Source of the DNA: Prinia subflava
Taxonomy: Eukaryota; Chordata; Aves; Passeriformes; Cisticolidae
Assembly (NCBI RefSeq): GCF_021018805.1
Contig: NC_086247.1
Coordinates: 147,959,285 to 148,023,284, forward strand
Direction: 5' to 3'
Length of the DNA: 64,000 nt
The notes below the pieces were generated by a model. That model had not been told where the DNA came from. It saw nothing but the letters and a program-made list of their open reading frames with translations, and did not search any database. Positions 37,401 through 48,612 of the stretch are shown here, in pieces. A program made the position numbers and the translations under genes. Within the stretch, counting starts at the first letter, position 1. Every line of letters begins with the position of its first letter.

Positions 37401-39299
37401 CAATTTGGTGTCAGTACAAATCACTGATGCATGCATGAACTGCCTTTTGGAACTACCTGGAATTTCAGGATAGTGTAGGGCAGTTCTGATATGGCAGAGT
37501 TCATTTCTGCTCCACACAGTCCTGAAAACTGGTGCAATGTGCTGAGCCATGTAATAGGTTTTCCCAGCTTCCACAGGAATGTATAAGATAAACTTTTAGG
37601 ACCTGGAGAACCCAGCATGACAAAAAGTGCCTAAATTCCGATTGCTTCTAACAGTGACATGAATTCTTTCCACACATTGTTTGAAGACAGAAGTTCAGTA
37701 CAGCAGGTTATGTGGTTTTGCGAATGTTTTTGGGAATGTGCATGTGTATAAAAATATTTGTATGTGGATTTTTAGCCCTACTACATTTTAAACTACCCAG
37801 AAACTGTGCAGTTCTACTTACATATTTTAATCTTGCAAAAAATCTGCTCTGATTGCATTCATTATAGCTGAAACTTCATTTGAATTAATCTGAATAAAGG
37901 CTTCTGTTCCCTTTCTTTAACTAACATATTTTTGCTATAACTAATTAGATGGTCTGTTTTGTCTTCAAGTTAGCTGCATTTTGATACGTGATAAAATAAG
38001 CTTATATATATTTTTTTTTTTCTTCCTCACAAAGATTTTAATTCTTTTGACATGAGAATTTCAAAACATTGGGATGAAAGAATATTGAAGAAGAAAAACT
38101 GTTGTAGAGTTGATAATTACATGGATTTTTTTGATTGTTTTGATCATGAAGTCTGACATAGTCAAATGCTAGAACTGCTGAAAAAATAGAGAAAAGTGTA
38201 AAGAATGAAATAACCTAAGTTCTACACTTGTTGAACTAAATACTGAGAGGTGAATGAAGCATGGGTTTTATATTAACATTAAATTCAGAAAACAACTTCA
38301 TTAGTTGTCTTAGTATTCTCAATATCACTTTAACTTGGAAACCTAATGTATCAGTTTAGTATTGTAAGTAGTAGTCTAACTAAAAACTTTAAAATAATTG
38401 CAAATTTCTTATATAAAATCTGTTAGACATGGCAGGTAGATGAGTGATACATATTCTCACTTGTTTTTCTATTTATGCACTTTCCAAGCAATATGCACTG
38501 AAAATACTTTCAAAACAGGATATTATGTTCAAAGCTTGTATCTTATTTACCCACTATGACTTTTAATTAAAGTTATTTTTTAACAAAACCCCAGCTTGTG
38601 CTTGTTTCATGATATTTGCCGTTGCTTCCTGTAGTCTTTCTTTACACAGATAGAGAAAGGAAAAAGAGAAAGATGACCCAGAATTGGTAGTTCTGATAGA
38701 AATATTCAAGAGAAATATTACAGAAAACATTGCACAAATACACTTATCATAGACATGAAGAACATGGTTGCTGTAAGGGTTACTATTTATGTTTAGAACT
38801 TTATTTTACTGATATAAACCTGTAAAACCTTACCTCAAATATGTCCATCTGTTTCAAATACATAATAATTTCACTGACATGAAGCTTATTGATAGAAATA
38901 TAAAACCACCTTTCAGCAAAGTGAATAAAACCCCAAAATGACAGAAAAGGAATTTACTTCTACCTCTCTTGAAGCTGAACACAAAAAGAACAAACTAGAT
39001 GTTATTGAAGATTTAAAGAAATAATCTTCACATTACATATGCATTTTTTTTCCTACAAATATAAGCGTACCTGTTTTATATACAATAATGTGTGGTTGCA
39101 GTTTTTGCTTCTGTTTTATGTGGTCATACTGCTCCTCAAGTACGCTTACATCCATCTTGGTGAGCTTCTGATCACCATCTGAAACCTGTGGCTCTGAGCT
39201 ATGAGTCACTGAAAAAATACCAGTCACGTACTTGTAAGCCTTTACCATCTGTTCCAACAAGGAAGAAAAAGTCAAGCAGAAGCAGGACATTTCCTTCAT
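33878..39299 (-). CDS. C9orf152-like gene, two coding exons
   Basis: Join 39299-39071 and 34446-33878 (229+569 nt): 265 codons plus TAA. The first exon opens MKEMSCFCLTFSS and carries VLEEQYDHIKQKQKLQPHII. The splice (aaaacag|gtacgc to ccctgcag|gtgga) makes a Gly codon, and exon 2 then reads PESMVNPVLINKK. The C-terminus is NFYPFPNRKGPRISEAARRL GLY. These blocks agree in order and spacing with my recollection of human C9orf152 (about 239 residues): start MKGLPCPC, an AQYEGLKRQQRTQAHLL block, ESMVNAVWINK, and a C-terminal YPFPQRKTPRISQAARNL. No function or domain is established for that family and I see no signal peptide or membrane segment. It may be the ortholog or a paralog. An upstream acceptor (ttttgaccag) sits four bases before the ATG, so a 5' UTR exon is expected. 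Confidence 0.8.
34447..39070 (-). other. Intron of the C9orf152-like gene
   Basis: 4.6 kb of AT-rich sequence with no recognised exon or repeat family. Confidence 0.6.
39071..39299 (-). CDS. C9orf152-like coding exon 1
   Basis: ATG at 39299-39297, four bases after a good acceptor (ttttgaccag). An in-frame ATG twelve bases further upstream lies inside the presumed intron and is rejected. The donor is cag|gtacgc at 39071/39070. The conserved block is LEEQYDHIKQKQKLQPHII. Confidence 0.78.
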
Positions 39300-40331
39300 T
39301 GTACTGGTCAAAAAAGCAAATCAAGTGTGAAGCATCTGAAATCTTCCCAAATGAAGGAGTAACTTTCTTCCAAGCACGGCGACTTGTTTCAGGAATTGCC
39401 TGCTCTGCACTGAGGCTGTGGATGTCCCTCAGGTTGTTTTCATGCCCGGAGCTCCTGCTTACAAGAGTTCACAATCAGGACTGCAGAGCTGGATTTAACG
39501 TTTACTCAAGGTTGTGAGCGTATGAACCTTTGCCAAAAAAAACAGTGAAGCACAAACTCTCGTTGTACACAGCAAGTGCAGAAAAGGCTGGGTAATACTG
39601 GTGTATGTAGCCATGCTCATTTTTAAAGGCATGCTCTTGTGGAGGTATCCCCAGGCCAGGAGCTCACCTGGGAAATATTTTTCTTTTTTCATGTATATTT
39701 TGTGTTCCCCCCCATCCTTTCCATAACTTTCAGTTACATTCTTGCTAATGCTTCTTGGGCCAGTGGGGTGGGAGGGGAGGATTTATGAAGCTTTCATACT
39801 TTTGTGCTTATTGTTGCCTTTCAAATAATATATTAAAAGTATTCAAGCCTGGGTGCAGAGTCAAAAAAATTTGGGCCAACAACACTTGGAGTTGGGAGGC
39901 TGGAGAGAGGAACACCTTACTCTGACTCATTCAGGACTTCTGCTGTTCTATAAAATGAAATAAACTACAGAAATAATAGTTTTGTTAACAAGAGCTGAGC
40001 AAACTCTTAAAATGCATGGTAAGCTAAATTTTGAAACTAAATGAACTTTTAACAGTATTATCTCATAATGAGGCAAAAATTTGAAAAACTTATCAAACAT
40101 TTGAAACAATCATATCAGGTGAAGTATAAAGCTTTGCCTGGGCTGTTTACTGCAAGTTTTTGTCCCTGAAATAGGTACATCAAGGGCCCAAGACAGTTGT
40201 ATGTGAAAAAATGCAGTTAAACTGTGGTTTTAATACAATTGTGCATCTGCTCATTTTCATGCAGTGGCACATTTTTGATAAGCGTTTAAAAGCACTGTCT
40301 CAAAGTTAATATTAGTAAACAGTCAGAGGTG

Positions 40332-40860
40332 TTTCCTAAGATCCACATGGAATGCAAGACTGGGGTTTTGTAGCTAAAATGTCATCCTCTACATTTACCT
40401 TTTGTCTGGCATAAACCAAGGGGAGAAATAAGGCTTGAAAGCTAAACTGTTGATGGGAGGGGCAGAGAATTGTCAGAATGGTTGGCTAATAAATGCAGGC
40501 TACTAAACCAGCATTAATTTTTCCTAAAGACAAGGAGGAAAGGAGGAAAGGCGCTGACACATCCCTCGTGTCTGCGGGAGCGGAGGCACCAAAGCAGCGT
40601 CCTGTGCACCCCCTGAGCCGGGATTGCCCCACAGCAGCCCTGGGCACCCACCTGCACCCCAGGGAATCGGCAGAGCCTGCGGGGATGCTCGGGGATCCAG
40701 CCGGGTGCTCCCTGAGCCCCTTCCCGGGAGCAGGGCGGGAGCTGCTGCGGGCACAGCAGCGGCGGCTCCGATGGAACCCTGCCCTGGGGACACCGCGCCA
40801 GGCGCCATTGTCACAGTGAACAGTGTGATGTGTGGCCGGAGCAAACAGCAGGGGGTTCCA
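40332..40860 (-). pseudogene. Diverged copy of NUB1 promoter and first exon
   Basis: About 40332-40760 aligns by eye, in the same order and orientation, with about 29568-30110: the gaatgcaagact and gtcatcctcta blocks, the gaattgtcagaatggttgg block (near 40.47 and 29.73 kb), and gggcacccacctgc with the GC-rich stretch after it. The splice donor is kept (tgcag|gtgggtgcc, minus strand, 40652/40651). No NUB1 coding exon follows; the C9orf152-like coding exon lies 1.35 kb downstream on the same strand. It may be a relic, or it may serve as a 5' UTR exon and promoter for that gene. Confidence 0.7.
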
Positions 40861-41084
40861 CCATGGATTTTTCCGGTTTTGTGGGCTTCAAGTCCTGCGA
40901 TACACTTAGAGCTGTGAATCTCCTGTGCTGGAAGTGTAGGCTCAGATGGGTCCGTGCAAACATCTCCAGATGTAGTGTCCTCCATCAAGCACAACAGAAT
41001 CACAGAATCACAGAATGTCCTGAGTTGTGAGGGACTTACATTAAGTCTGAAGTGAATGGTCCATACAGGGATCAAGCCCACAAC

Positions 41085-41615
41085 TTTTGTTTTTCTCCCA
41101 GTAGCTTCAGTCGGTCTCAGCTGCCTTGGTTGTTCCTGGTTAGGGGTGCACCTACGTACCCCCCTGCCCAAGCAACTCCGGCAAAGCTCCCAGGCACAGG
41201 CAACACTTAGCAAGCTTGGTTATAATGATATTCAGCTCTTAGCAGTGATCAGCTCTTTTGCAGTGATTCTCAGCTCATAAGCTTGCTAAGGTGCCTTGGC
41301 AGACGCAGGGAGAGAGAGGAGAAGAGTTGTATGAAGTTCCACAGATGAATCTTTATTGGCATCCTCCGTGAAGGGTTTCAGGGACAGCACTTCTACTGAG
41401 CTGGGGGCAAAGTGGGGTTTTTATAGGGTACCAAGGTTTTGAGAAAGAGTCCAATAGTATGGGTCGGGGTAGAAAGTGACCTATTGTCTTACAGGGAGAT
41501 AAGAGAGGGTCCAAGCACAGGAGAAGGGTTATTTTGGCCTAGTCACCATGACTAGCAATTCTGCCCTTAGGCTACTGACTGCCAGAGAGCCCTACCAGGC
41601 CTCACGGCTGCAACA
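41085..41615 (-). mobile_element. Solo LTR inserted in a SINE
   Basis: Read on the minus strand it opens TGTTGCAGCC and closes with a run of A and C. It has TATAAAA (41425-41419) and AATAAA (41357-41352). A 6-bp direct repeat cacaac at 41079-41084 and 41616-41621 fits a retroviral-type target duplication. No internal retroviral genes are present. Near one end lies a 12-bp inverted repeat (41206-41217, 41279-41290). Confidence 0.65.
41206..41290. repeat. 12-bp inverted repeat with 61-base loop
   Basis: Arms cttagcaagctt (41206-41217) and aagcttgctaag (41279-41290) are perfect complements inside the solo LTR. Confidence 0.85.
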
Positions 41616-41945
41616 CACAACCTTGGTGTTATTAGCACCATGCTCTAACCCACTGGGTTAAAGTCAGTGGAATTGTAAGGAACATTTATGGTTTGAAGCT
41701 GCCTTGCATGAAAGAAAATGGTAGTTTATCTTGGAAATGGATAACACTCCTATCACTTTGACAATAGGCTTTTACTCATCCACTGGTTACTTTTCAAGAT
41801 ACTTTGTGAGGGAATATTTTATTTTTCTGGCTGAGACGAGCTTGTGTCTAGAAGGATGTAAACCACAGCTGTTAGACTGGTAATAACCACTCAGTTATGA
41901 AAACTTGCACAGGTTTGTGGTGCTGTTGTGGTGCAAGAGAAGTTT

Positions 41946-42306
41946 ATAGAATCATGGAATGTTAAGGATTGAAAGGGACCTTAAAGACTATCTTGTCCCA
42001 ACTCACCCTGCCATGGGCTGGGACACTTCCCACTAGACCAAGTTGCTCAAGGAATTGTCCAGGCTGTCCTTTAACACTGCCAGGGTTGGGGAATCCACAG
42101 CCTCCCCAGGCAACCTGTTCCAATATCTCACCACCCTCACAGTAAAGAATTTCTTCCTAATATCCAGCCTAAACTTCCCCTCTATCAATTTGAACTCATT
42201 GCTCCTTGTCCTGTCACTAACAATCCTGATGAAGAGTCCCTCTCCAGCTTCCTTTCAGATCCTGGAAGGTTGCGATGAGGTCTCCGCACAACTTTCTCTT
42301 CACTAG
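41946..42306 (-). mobile_element. CR1 3' fragment, antisense
   Basis: Antisense CR1: tagaatcatggaatgttaag, ccctgccatgggctgggaca, ccctcacagtaaagaatttc and ctccttgtcctgtcac. It lies between the two halves of the duplicated segment. Confidence 0.88.
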
Positions 42307-42514
42307 GCAAGATGTTAAATCCTGTCTAAAAAAAAAATCAGTTGTGCTACTACAGTTACATTTGTGTAGTTGAAATGGTTACATTCCCTGTGTGCACACA
42401 CGGTAAGAACAGAAAGATGTGTTATGGTTAGATGGTATCAGAGAACTGAGAAATAAATTCCAAGTTGTGTTTTCTAGCAAAATATTGGGGGTGGTTGGGA
42501 AGCAACAATATGTT

Positions 42515-43057
42515 ACTATAAAATTTATATATAAGAAGAAGATGCCATTTACCTAAGACTCATTAAATAACAACAGAAATGAGTAGAGGTTGTATTCCTT
42601 GATTTTAAAAGTTATAAAGATATTAAAGATTATGTAGTCATGATCTTCTGTAGCTAATAAAAGTAGTAAAATCCCAGCAGGTTGACCCATATAACTAGGA
42701 AGAGTACTTCACTATTTTAAGTTTTAGTCAAGTTTTTGACTATGATTTAGGTGTTACTGAATATCTTCATTGTAAGAAATATAACCCAAGCCTCCTTGCA
42801 GCTTCAGAAATTCTGGGCCCTTTCCTGTTTGGGAAAGGGTAAAAGTTCAGTTTGTTGCAGGCTGGCATGCATTTTGTGGCAGAACTCTGCTGATGATCCC
42901 AAAGTGCTGCAGTGGCTGATTTCAGAGGAGGCTTTTGGCAGGAGCTTGAGATGTTGCAGCCGTTCTCTTTGGTGAGAGTGTTCAACACGCCTGCGCTTCC
43001 CAGCTGCCTGAGCTCAGACAGTTCACTTGCTCCTGCTGATTCCTTGGGTTGCATCAT
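42515..43057 (-). pseudogene. Truncated duplicate of the C9orf152-like last exon and 3' UTR
   Basis: 42783-43047 matches 33891-34155 with no gap and only three substitutions seen by eye. 42515-42782 matches the 3' flank with many substitutions and a deletion of about 43 bases. Homology stops sharply at 43047, where two consecutive ATG codons open an in-frame reading of 96 codons. The product keeps NFYPFPNRKGPRISEAARRL but ends GLYFLQ instead of GLYVS. The first coding exon and the front of the last exon are absent, so this is most simply a partial gene copy. Confidence 0.8.
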
Positions 43058-44122
43058 AAATGACTGACTGAATCAGGATGAAATCCTGCAGATCTTGGGA
43101 ATCCCCTTGGAAGTTCTGTGTCTGCAGGTGACAAGACTCCAGATATGCAGTGCACAGAGCTCTGGGAAGGCTCAGCAGGCTCACATGTGTAAGTCTGCTG
43201 TAGCTGACTTGTTAATAATTACTCCTGCCCTCCCAATATGCTTGTGTTATAGTTGTGTTACCTACCTCAGCTGCAGTCCTTTCCTGCCTTAGCCAGGGAG
43301 AGAACAGTAAACACAATACTCTGTCAGACACTGTGGTTACTCCTGAAGTTGGTTTCTCTTTACCTCAGAAGAAGCATGTCATGTTAGAATTGTTCTGATG
43401 TGTTGTGGCTTTGTTAGATCTGCTTTGATACTCTGCCTTCAGCAGGGACAAACACTGGTGCTCTCTAGCAGGCAGTGCCTCAATTGCCTTGTTTGTCCAG
43501 TGTTCTGAGTTGTTGTCACATGGAGTCTGCCTCTGGACCTTCAGGCAGTTGGCTTATACATTGGGACAGGAGATTTAATTAACCTCATTACAGTTTGAGC
43601 TGGCATTCGATACAAACATTATTAATGGTCATAAAAGTTACCCAACCTTTTTAAAATTCCAGTCACGCTATTTGACTCCCTGACCTCCTGTGAAAGTCAC
43701 TTGTGCAGCCTGCCTGTGTGTAGCAGGAGTGACTGGGATAGCATCCTTACACCTGAAAAATGGGCTCTGTCTTCAGAGACGTGAGCTTCACTTCTCATTA
43801 GAAGAGCATTTAACATGTAACGAGTTTGCATCTGATCAGAAATTATTATTAATTATTTGTGCTGTGCCATTCCCTCAGGATCACGGAAGAGCCATCACAC
43901 ACAGGCACGTGAATGGTTTATACAGGCCAGTCCCCTCCCCAGCAGTTGCAGGGGTGAGCAAGAAAACCACAAACCAGGTAAAGGAGGCAGATGGCCAGTG
44001 AAACGAAGGGAATGAGCCCAGGTGGTACAGCAGAGTGCAGGAACTGCAAACAGGATTAGCTCACACAATCTCATATATGCTGCAGTTTGTTTGCTTTTCA
44101 GGGAAAACTTGTGAGCAGTCTT

Positions 44123-44600
44123 CACAGAATTGTTAAGGCTGGAAGAAACCTGTAAGATCAGCAATGCAACCCAGCACCACCAGGTTCACTGTTAAACCAT
44201 GTTCTCAGGTGCCATTCCCCAAGTTTTTTGAATACTTCTGGGGATGGTAACTCCACCATTTCCCTGTGCAGCCTGTTTCAATGCTTTATAGCCCTTTCCA
44301 GGAAAAGATTTTCCTGAAATCCAATCTGAACTCTCCTGCAATGTGAAGCCATTTCCTTTCATCCTGCCACTTGTTACCCAGGAGAAGAGACCGGCCCCAC
44401 CTCACTATGACCTCTGGTCAGGGAGTTGTTGAGAGTCAGGAGGTCCCCCCTGAGCCTCTTTTTCTCCAGACTGAGCCCCCAGGCTGCTCCTCATCAGACT
44501 TGTGCTCCAGGCCTGTTCCCAGCTCAGTTGTTCTCCTCTGGATGCACTCCAGCAATGTCTTTCTTGTTGTGACAGGCCCAAAACTGCACACAGGATTTGA
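44123..44600 (-). mobile_element. CR1 3' fragment, antisense
   Basis: Antisense CR1 of nearly 480 bases: cacagaattgttaaggctgg, acttgttacccaggagaaga and ctctttttctccagactgag, ending near aaaactgcacacaggatttg. Confidence 0.85.
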
Positions 44601-44636
44601 GATGTGATTGATTCGGTCTCTGGGGGTGTGCATGTG

Positions 44637-44675
44637 TTTGTGTGTGTATATATATATATATACACGTGTGTGTGT
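44637..44675. repeat. TG/TA microsatellite
   Basis: tgtgtgtgtatatatatata followed by tacacgtgtgtgtg. Confidence 0.9.
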
Positions 44676-46489
44676 TTTCTATGAATAATTTGAAACCATG
44701 ATATGATTAATAAAATGAATTGCAGCTCTAATCTGCATGACATCAGAAAGTACATGAGCTTAATTGTGACTTTGATGTGTAGTGAGCTGATGTAGCTAAT
44801 CCTTATTATGCCACTGGGATAAACTTCAAAACAGATTACCCATAGGTCCTGTTCTTACATCATAGTGGAACAACTTCCTTTCAGGTATTGCCTGTTTAGG
44901 TATTACTTATAAATAAAAATAAATTCGTGTTGTCATACATTGCCACCGTGTGATTTCTTTTTAAATCAGTCTTTAAATCGAGTTACCTGGAGCTCCAGAG
45001 CCCTGTACGCTTTCCCAGTACGCAGCAGGTGGCACTATTGGAGTGGCCTGGCTGTGTTTGCCTGAGACTGAAACAGAGATCTCCATTTGGGATGCTCTAG
45101 GTTGCTGAGGAGTACAAGCAGCCAAGCTGTTTTCTAGCACTGGCACATCTATCTCTGAACAGCACTAAAGGTTCTGAAAATTTATTGCCGTGATTAGGTT
45201 TGTGTCAAAACTTGTTCTTTTTTAATTGAACAAATTTCCTGATCAAAACATCATCTGAGTGGTTTTCACTTGATTATCCACTGAAGTCTGAAGTGCCCTA
45301 TTTCCCTTTGGTCTTTTCTTCCTTCACAATGGAACCAATTCTTCATTTCCTTCAGGCAAAAAAAAATTGAGAATACTTCATAGTCCAAAAGCTGTGGCTT
45401 TTAGAACCTGAAGTAGATATTTACTGCCCTTGACCTTGGTTGCAAAATCTCATTTAAAAAGATGCAACTAATTTTATCTCTTCCTAATTAATTTGTGTGT
45501 AGTAAATTAGTTTTTTATTAAAAATTGTTTGGAGGACCTTTTAGGAATAATTGTTGATTTAAAGATAATTAAAAATGCTCATAATGGTTAACTGATTGAA
45601 TGCACTTCCTATAACACTGGGTTTTACTGCACACCTGAGACTAGAACTATATTATTCATGATATTCATGTGCTGAATTATAGACATATTCAGCACTGTTC
45701 GTGCAGGTTAAAAAGACAGAATACAAATATCTGTGTCTTAGCTGGCACTGAGAAGGAAAATCAAAGTTACTGTGATAATCCCCTTTCTCCAGCTTTCTAC
45801 AGTGCTTTTAAAATTTTTATTTACCTGCAGTCTTGAAGTGTAAGAAAGTGACTATTTTATTGCTTGAAAATGTAATAATACAAAGAGAGATAGAAACAAG
45901 GTGGCTACTATTATTTGGATTCCAGGCAGTATTAGCAGAATCAATAGGAATTGTTTACTTTTTAGTGAGATTTTTGATAAGAGCACACACATTTCTATTG
46001 TTTGAAAGCACAACCTTAAAGCATGCCCCAGTTACGGCGTGTTGTGAGTAGAGCACAGGACTTTCTGATGCTGCAAGATTATTCCTGGTGCTCTCTGTGT
46101 GTCCTTGCTAGTGGGGTGAAGGATCCTATGATGGAAGTTTTCAAAATGATCTTGAGATGTTTCCTCTGATCTGATCTTTCCTGTGCTTTCAGACCTCAAG
46201 GGTTCAAGTCTGTCAAAGGAAGGGACTAGCTGTCCTTCAGGTCCCTCTGAAGGTTTGGTGAGCTTGGGTTGCATGTAGTCCATTTTCACATTTCCTTGAT
46301 AGGATTCTAAATACCCATTTGATTCCTTGTGTCTTTAGATAAATATAATCAAGTAGTGCGTGTAGGTAGGCATATACCAAATATCTCTGATCCTGCACTC
46401 TGCCTGGGTGTCTCTAAAGGCTTAAATCAAGCACACCAAGTTAGCACTGAGGGTTTCATACCAAATATCTTGTGCTTTACATGCTTTTG

Positions 46490-46558
46490 CCAAGAAAGAT
46501 TAGACCAGCTGATCCTTGAGGTCCCTTCTAACCTGGTATCCTGTGATTCTATGATTTA
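46490..46558 (+). mobile_element. CR1 tail fragment
   Basis: gatccttgaggtcccttcta acctgg, then tgtgattctatgatt, the sense CR1 3' end. The left edge is not clear. Confidence 0.65.
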
Positions 46559-48400
46559 GTATTCACTTATCTGGCTTTGCAGGTGTCAGGAGCTTGGTGC
46601 TATCCAGTCTCCTTTACATTCTTTGGTTTTTTTCTTTTTATGGATGGTAAATGTGGTCAAACAGAAATTACTGTATTCCTGCATGTCAAATTCAGTTGTG
46701 CTGCTTGAGAGGAGTTAAATGCAGCAGATGTTCTGCATATGTTTTTTTGTGCCTGACATAAGCAGCATTTAAAAACCTCTGTTCTTATGTCTTGACTTGC
46801 TGAGGATTAAATCATATTTCTTTGGAATGTTAGTTGCTACAGAAAGTAAACTAAAATGATGAAATTTACTTTGTTAGAAGGCTGCTCCCTCTGTTGGTTG
46901 TCTCATTGATAGGACTGGAATTTCCTGGGCAAACAACCAGCCTCCAAAACCGAGGGTCAGGAATTGTTCATTTTACAGCTCTGCTATCCTTGCCCACCAA
47001 GAACTTATGAAATTCCATTTTAGAAGTTACAATGTGCAGAGACAAGCCTAAGAAAAAAGTGATCATATTTACCAGCTAGAGATTTTAAGTAAATGAACTT
47101 CTGACAGCTTCCCTCACAGTTCCCCTGGCCTCTTTCTCTTCTATACCAAATATTTTTCTGACTGTTTCCTATCCATGGAGTTATGAAGGTTACAGTTCTG
47201 GGAGGTGACAACAGCCTGTGGTTATTTGTTCTCCCAGGAGACATAATGGGCATATAGGAATTCTGTGGGAATTTCAAGCAGGGTCTAAAATAAATTGTAT
47301 AAGCATTGTAACTTTTCTGCCTTGATTTTTCCACCTAAAAATGACAGGATTTTGACTCACCCTTGATTGCAAGATTTTTGGTCCTTGCAGGATGGTGCTG
47401 AAAAGAGCAAGGTTTGTCTCTTATTAGTTTCCAATTCAGAGATTGTTTGAGTAGGAATGAGTTTATCTTTGATTGCTTTTAATCAATAAGATGTACTTAT
47501 CAGTAAGTGAAGTTTGATAAGAATCAAGTACAGCATGAAAGAACTGGTTAATCTGTTGTTAATGAAAAGTTTTATCTGGATGACACCATCTTACTTCTGA
47601 GATATTTGCTTTTGAACACTGGAACACAAACCACTTTGGTATTCATCTTCAAGAAACTCTGCTGGGTGTATAAGTTAACTTTAATAAGCCTTGTAAATGG
47701 CTGTAGTTAGGATAGTCCTCCAAAGAGGATGGTTAAGTACTGTTACTATTGTGAGAATGAATGTGGACTTGAAGTCTGTGCAGAGGAGGAAAGTATACTA
47801 AACATAATTTGTTATTCAGAAGCATCCTTTGCTTGGCTTCCATGCAGAAGTCTCTTGAGGACTTTGTACTGCACTTCATAATCACTGGTAGCCTAATCGA
47901 GTCAAGGAAATTACATCTGTAAAACCCGAGTATATAAAACCAGATACAATTCCACAGCGCCTGATTCAGTATCCACTGAAGTCAAAACATCTGCTGAATT
48001 CAATAGAAGTGAAATTGGGAGATGTTATGTACATGATCAAATAAAAGCTGCAAATTGACCAATACCCACGAAATTGATGGTATAGTTGAGATTGTGTAGT
48101 TGAGCCATCATTTAAATTCTTTTCTTGTACTCATTATTTGTGTGCTTTTGTATGGAATCCTGCACCAGTTCCTCATGAAATTCTCTGTTCTCTGTAAAGG
48201 GCCTTAACTGGTTAATGCAGTGCCACACCTGGCATATTGAATATGCACATGTAAAAAATTAAATCAGCCAGTAAGTTTGTGGAGTAATTACTATACTTAA
48301 ATAATCTACATTTTTAGTCTCTACAACTGCAACAACTGTGCTCTGGGCTTCCTTTTGTGGAACTCATTCACAGGAATTTTGCTGGATCTTAGTAGATGCC

Positions 48401-48612
48401 TTCACAGAATCACAGAGTGGATCAGTTGGAAGGGACCACAGTGGGGTTGTCTGGGCCAACATCCCTGGCCAAGGGGTGTCCTAAGGCACATTGCACAGAT
48501 TTGTGTTCAGAGGGTCCTGGGATGTCTCCAGTGAGGGAGACTCTACAACTCCACAACCACTCTGGGCAGCCTGCACAGCAACAAAATTCTTCCTCACGTT
48601 CAGGTGTTCACA
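48401..48612 (-). mobile_element. CR1-family 3' fragment, antisense
   Basis: ttcacagaatcacagagtgg, ttggaagggaccacagtggg and gtccactg-type CR1 text, ending aaaattcttcctcacgttca. Confidence 0.75.

Larger units (their letters stand above)
40992..41662 (-). mobile_element. tRNA-Ile-headed SINE, split by an LTR
   Basis: Two parts of one antisense SINE: 40992-41084 (CR1-like tail and middle) and 41616-41662 (tRNA-like head; minus strand agagcatggtgctaataaca). The intervening 0.53 kb is an LTR flanked by cacaac on both sides. It is the same family as the copy at 51232-51368. Confidence 0.7.

Noticed and set aside
40524..41213. 229-codon minus-strand frame
   Set aside because: It runs from the LTR through the SINE into the NUB1-promoter copy, so it has no single origin and no family match.
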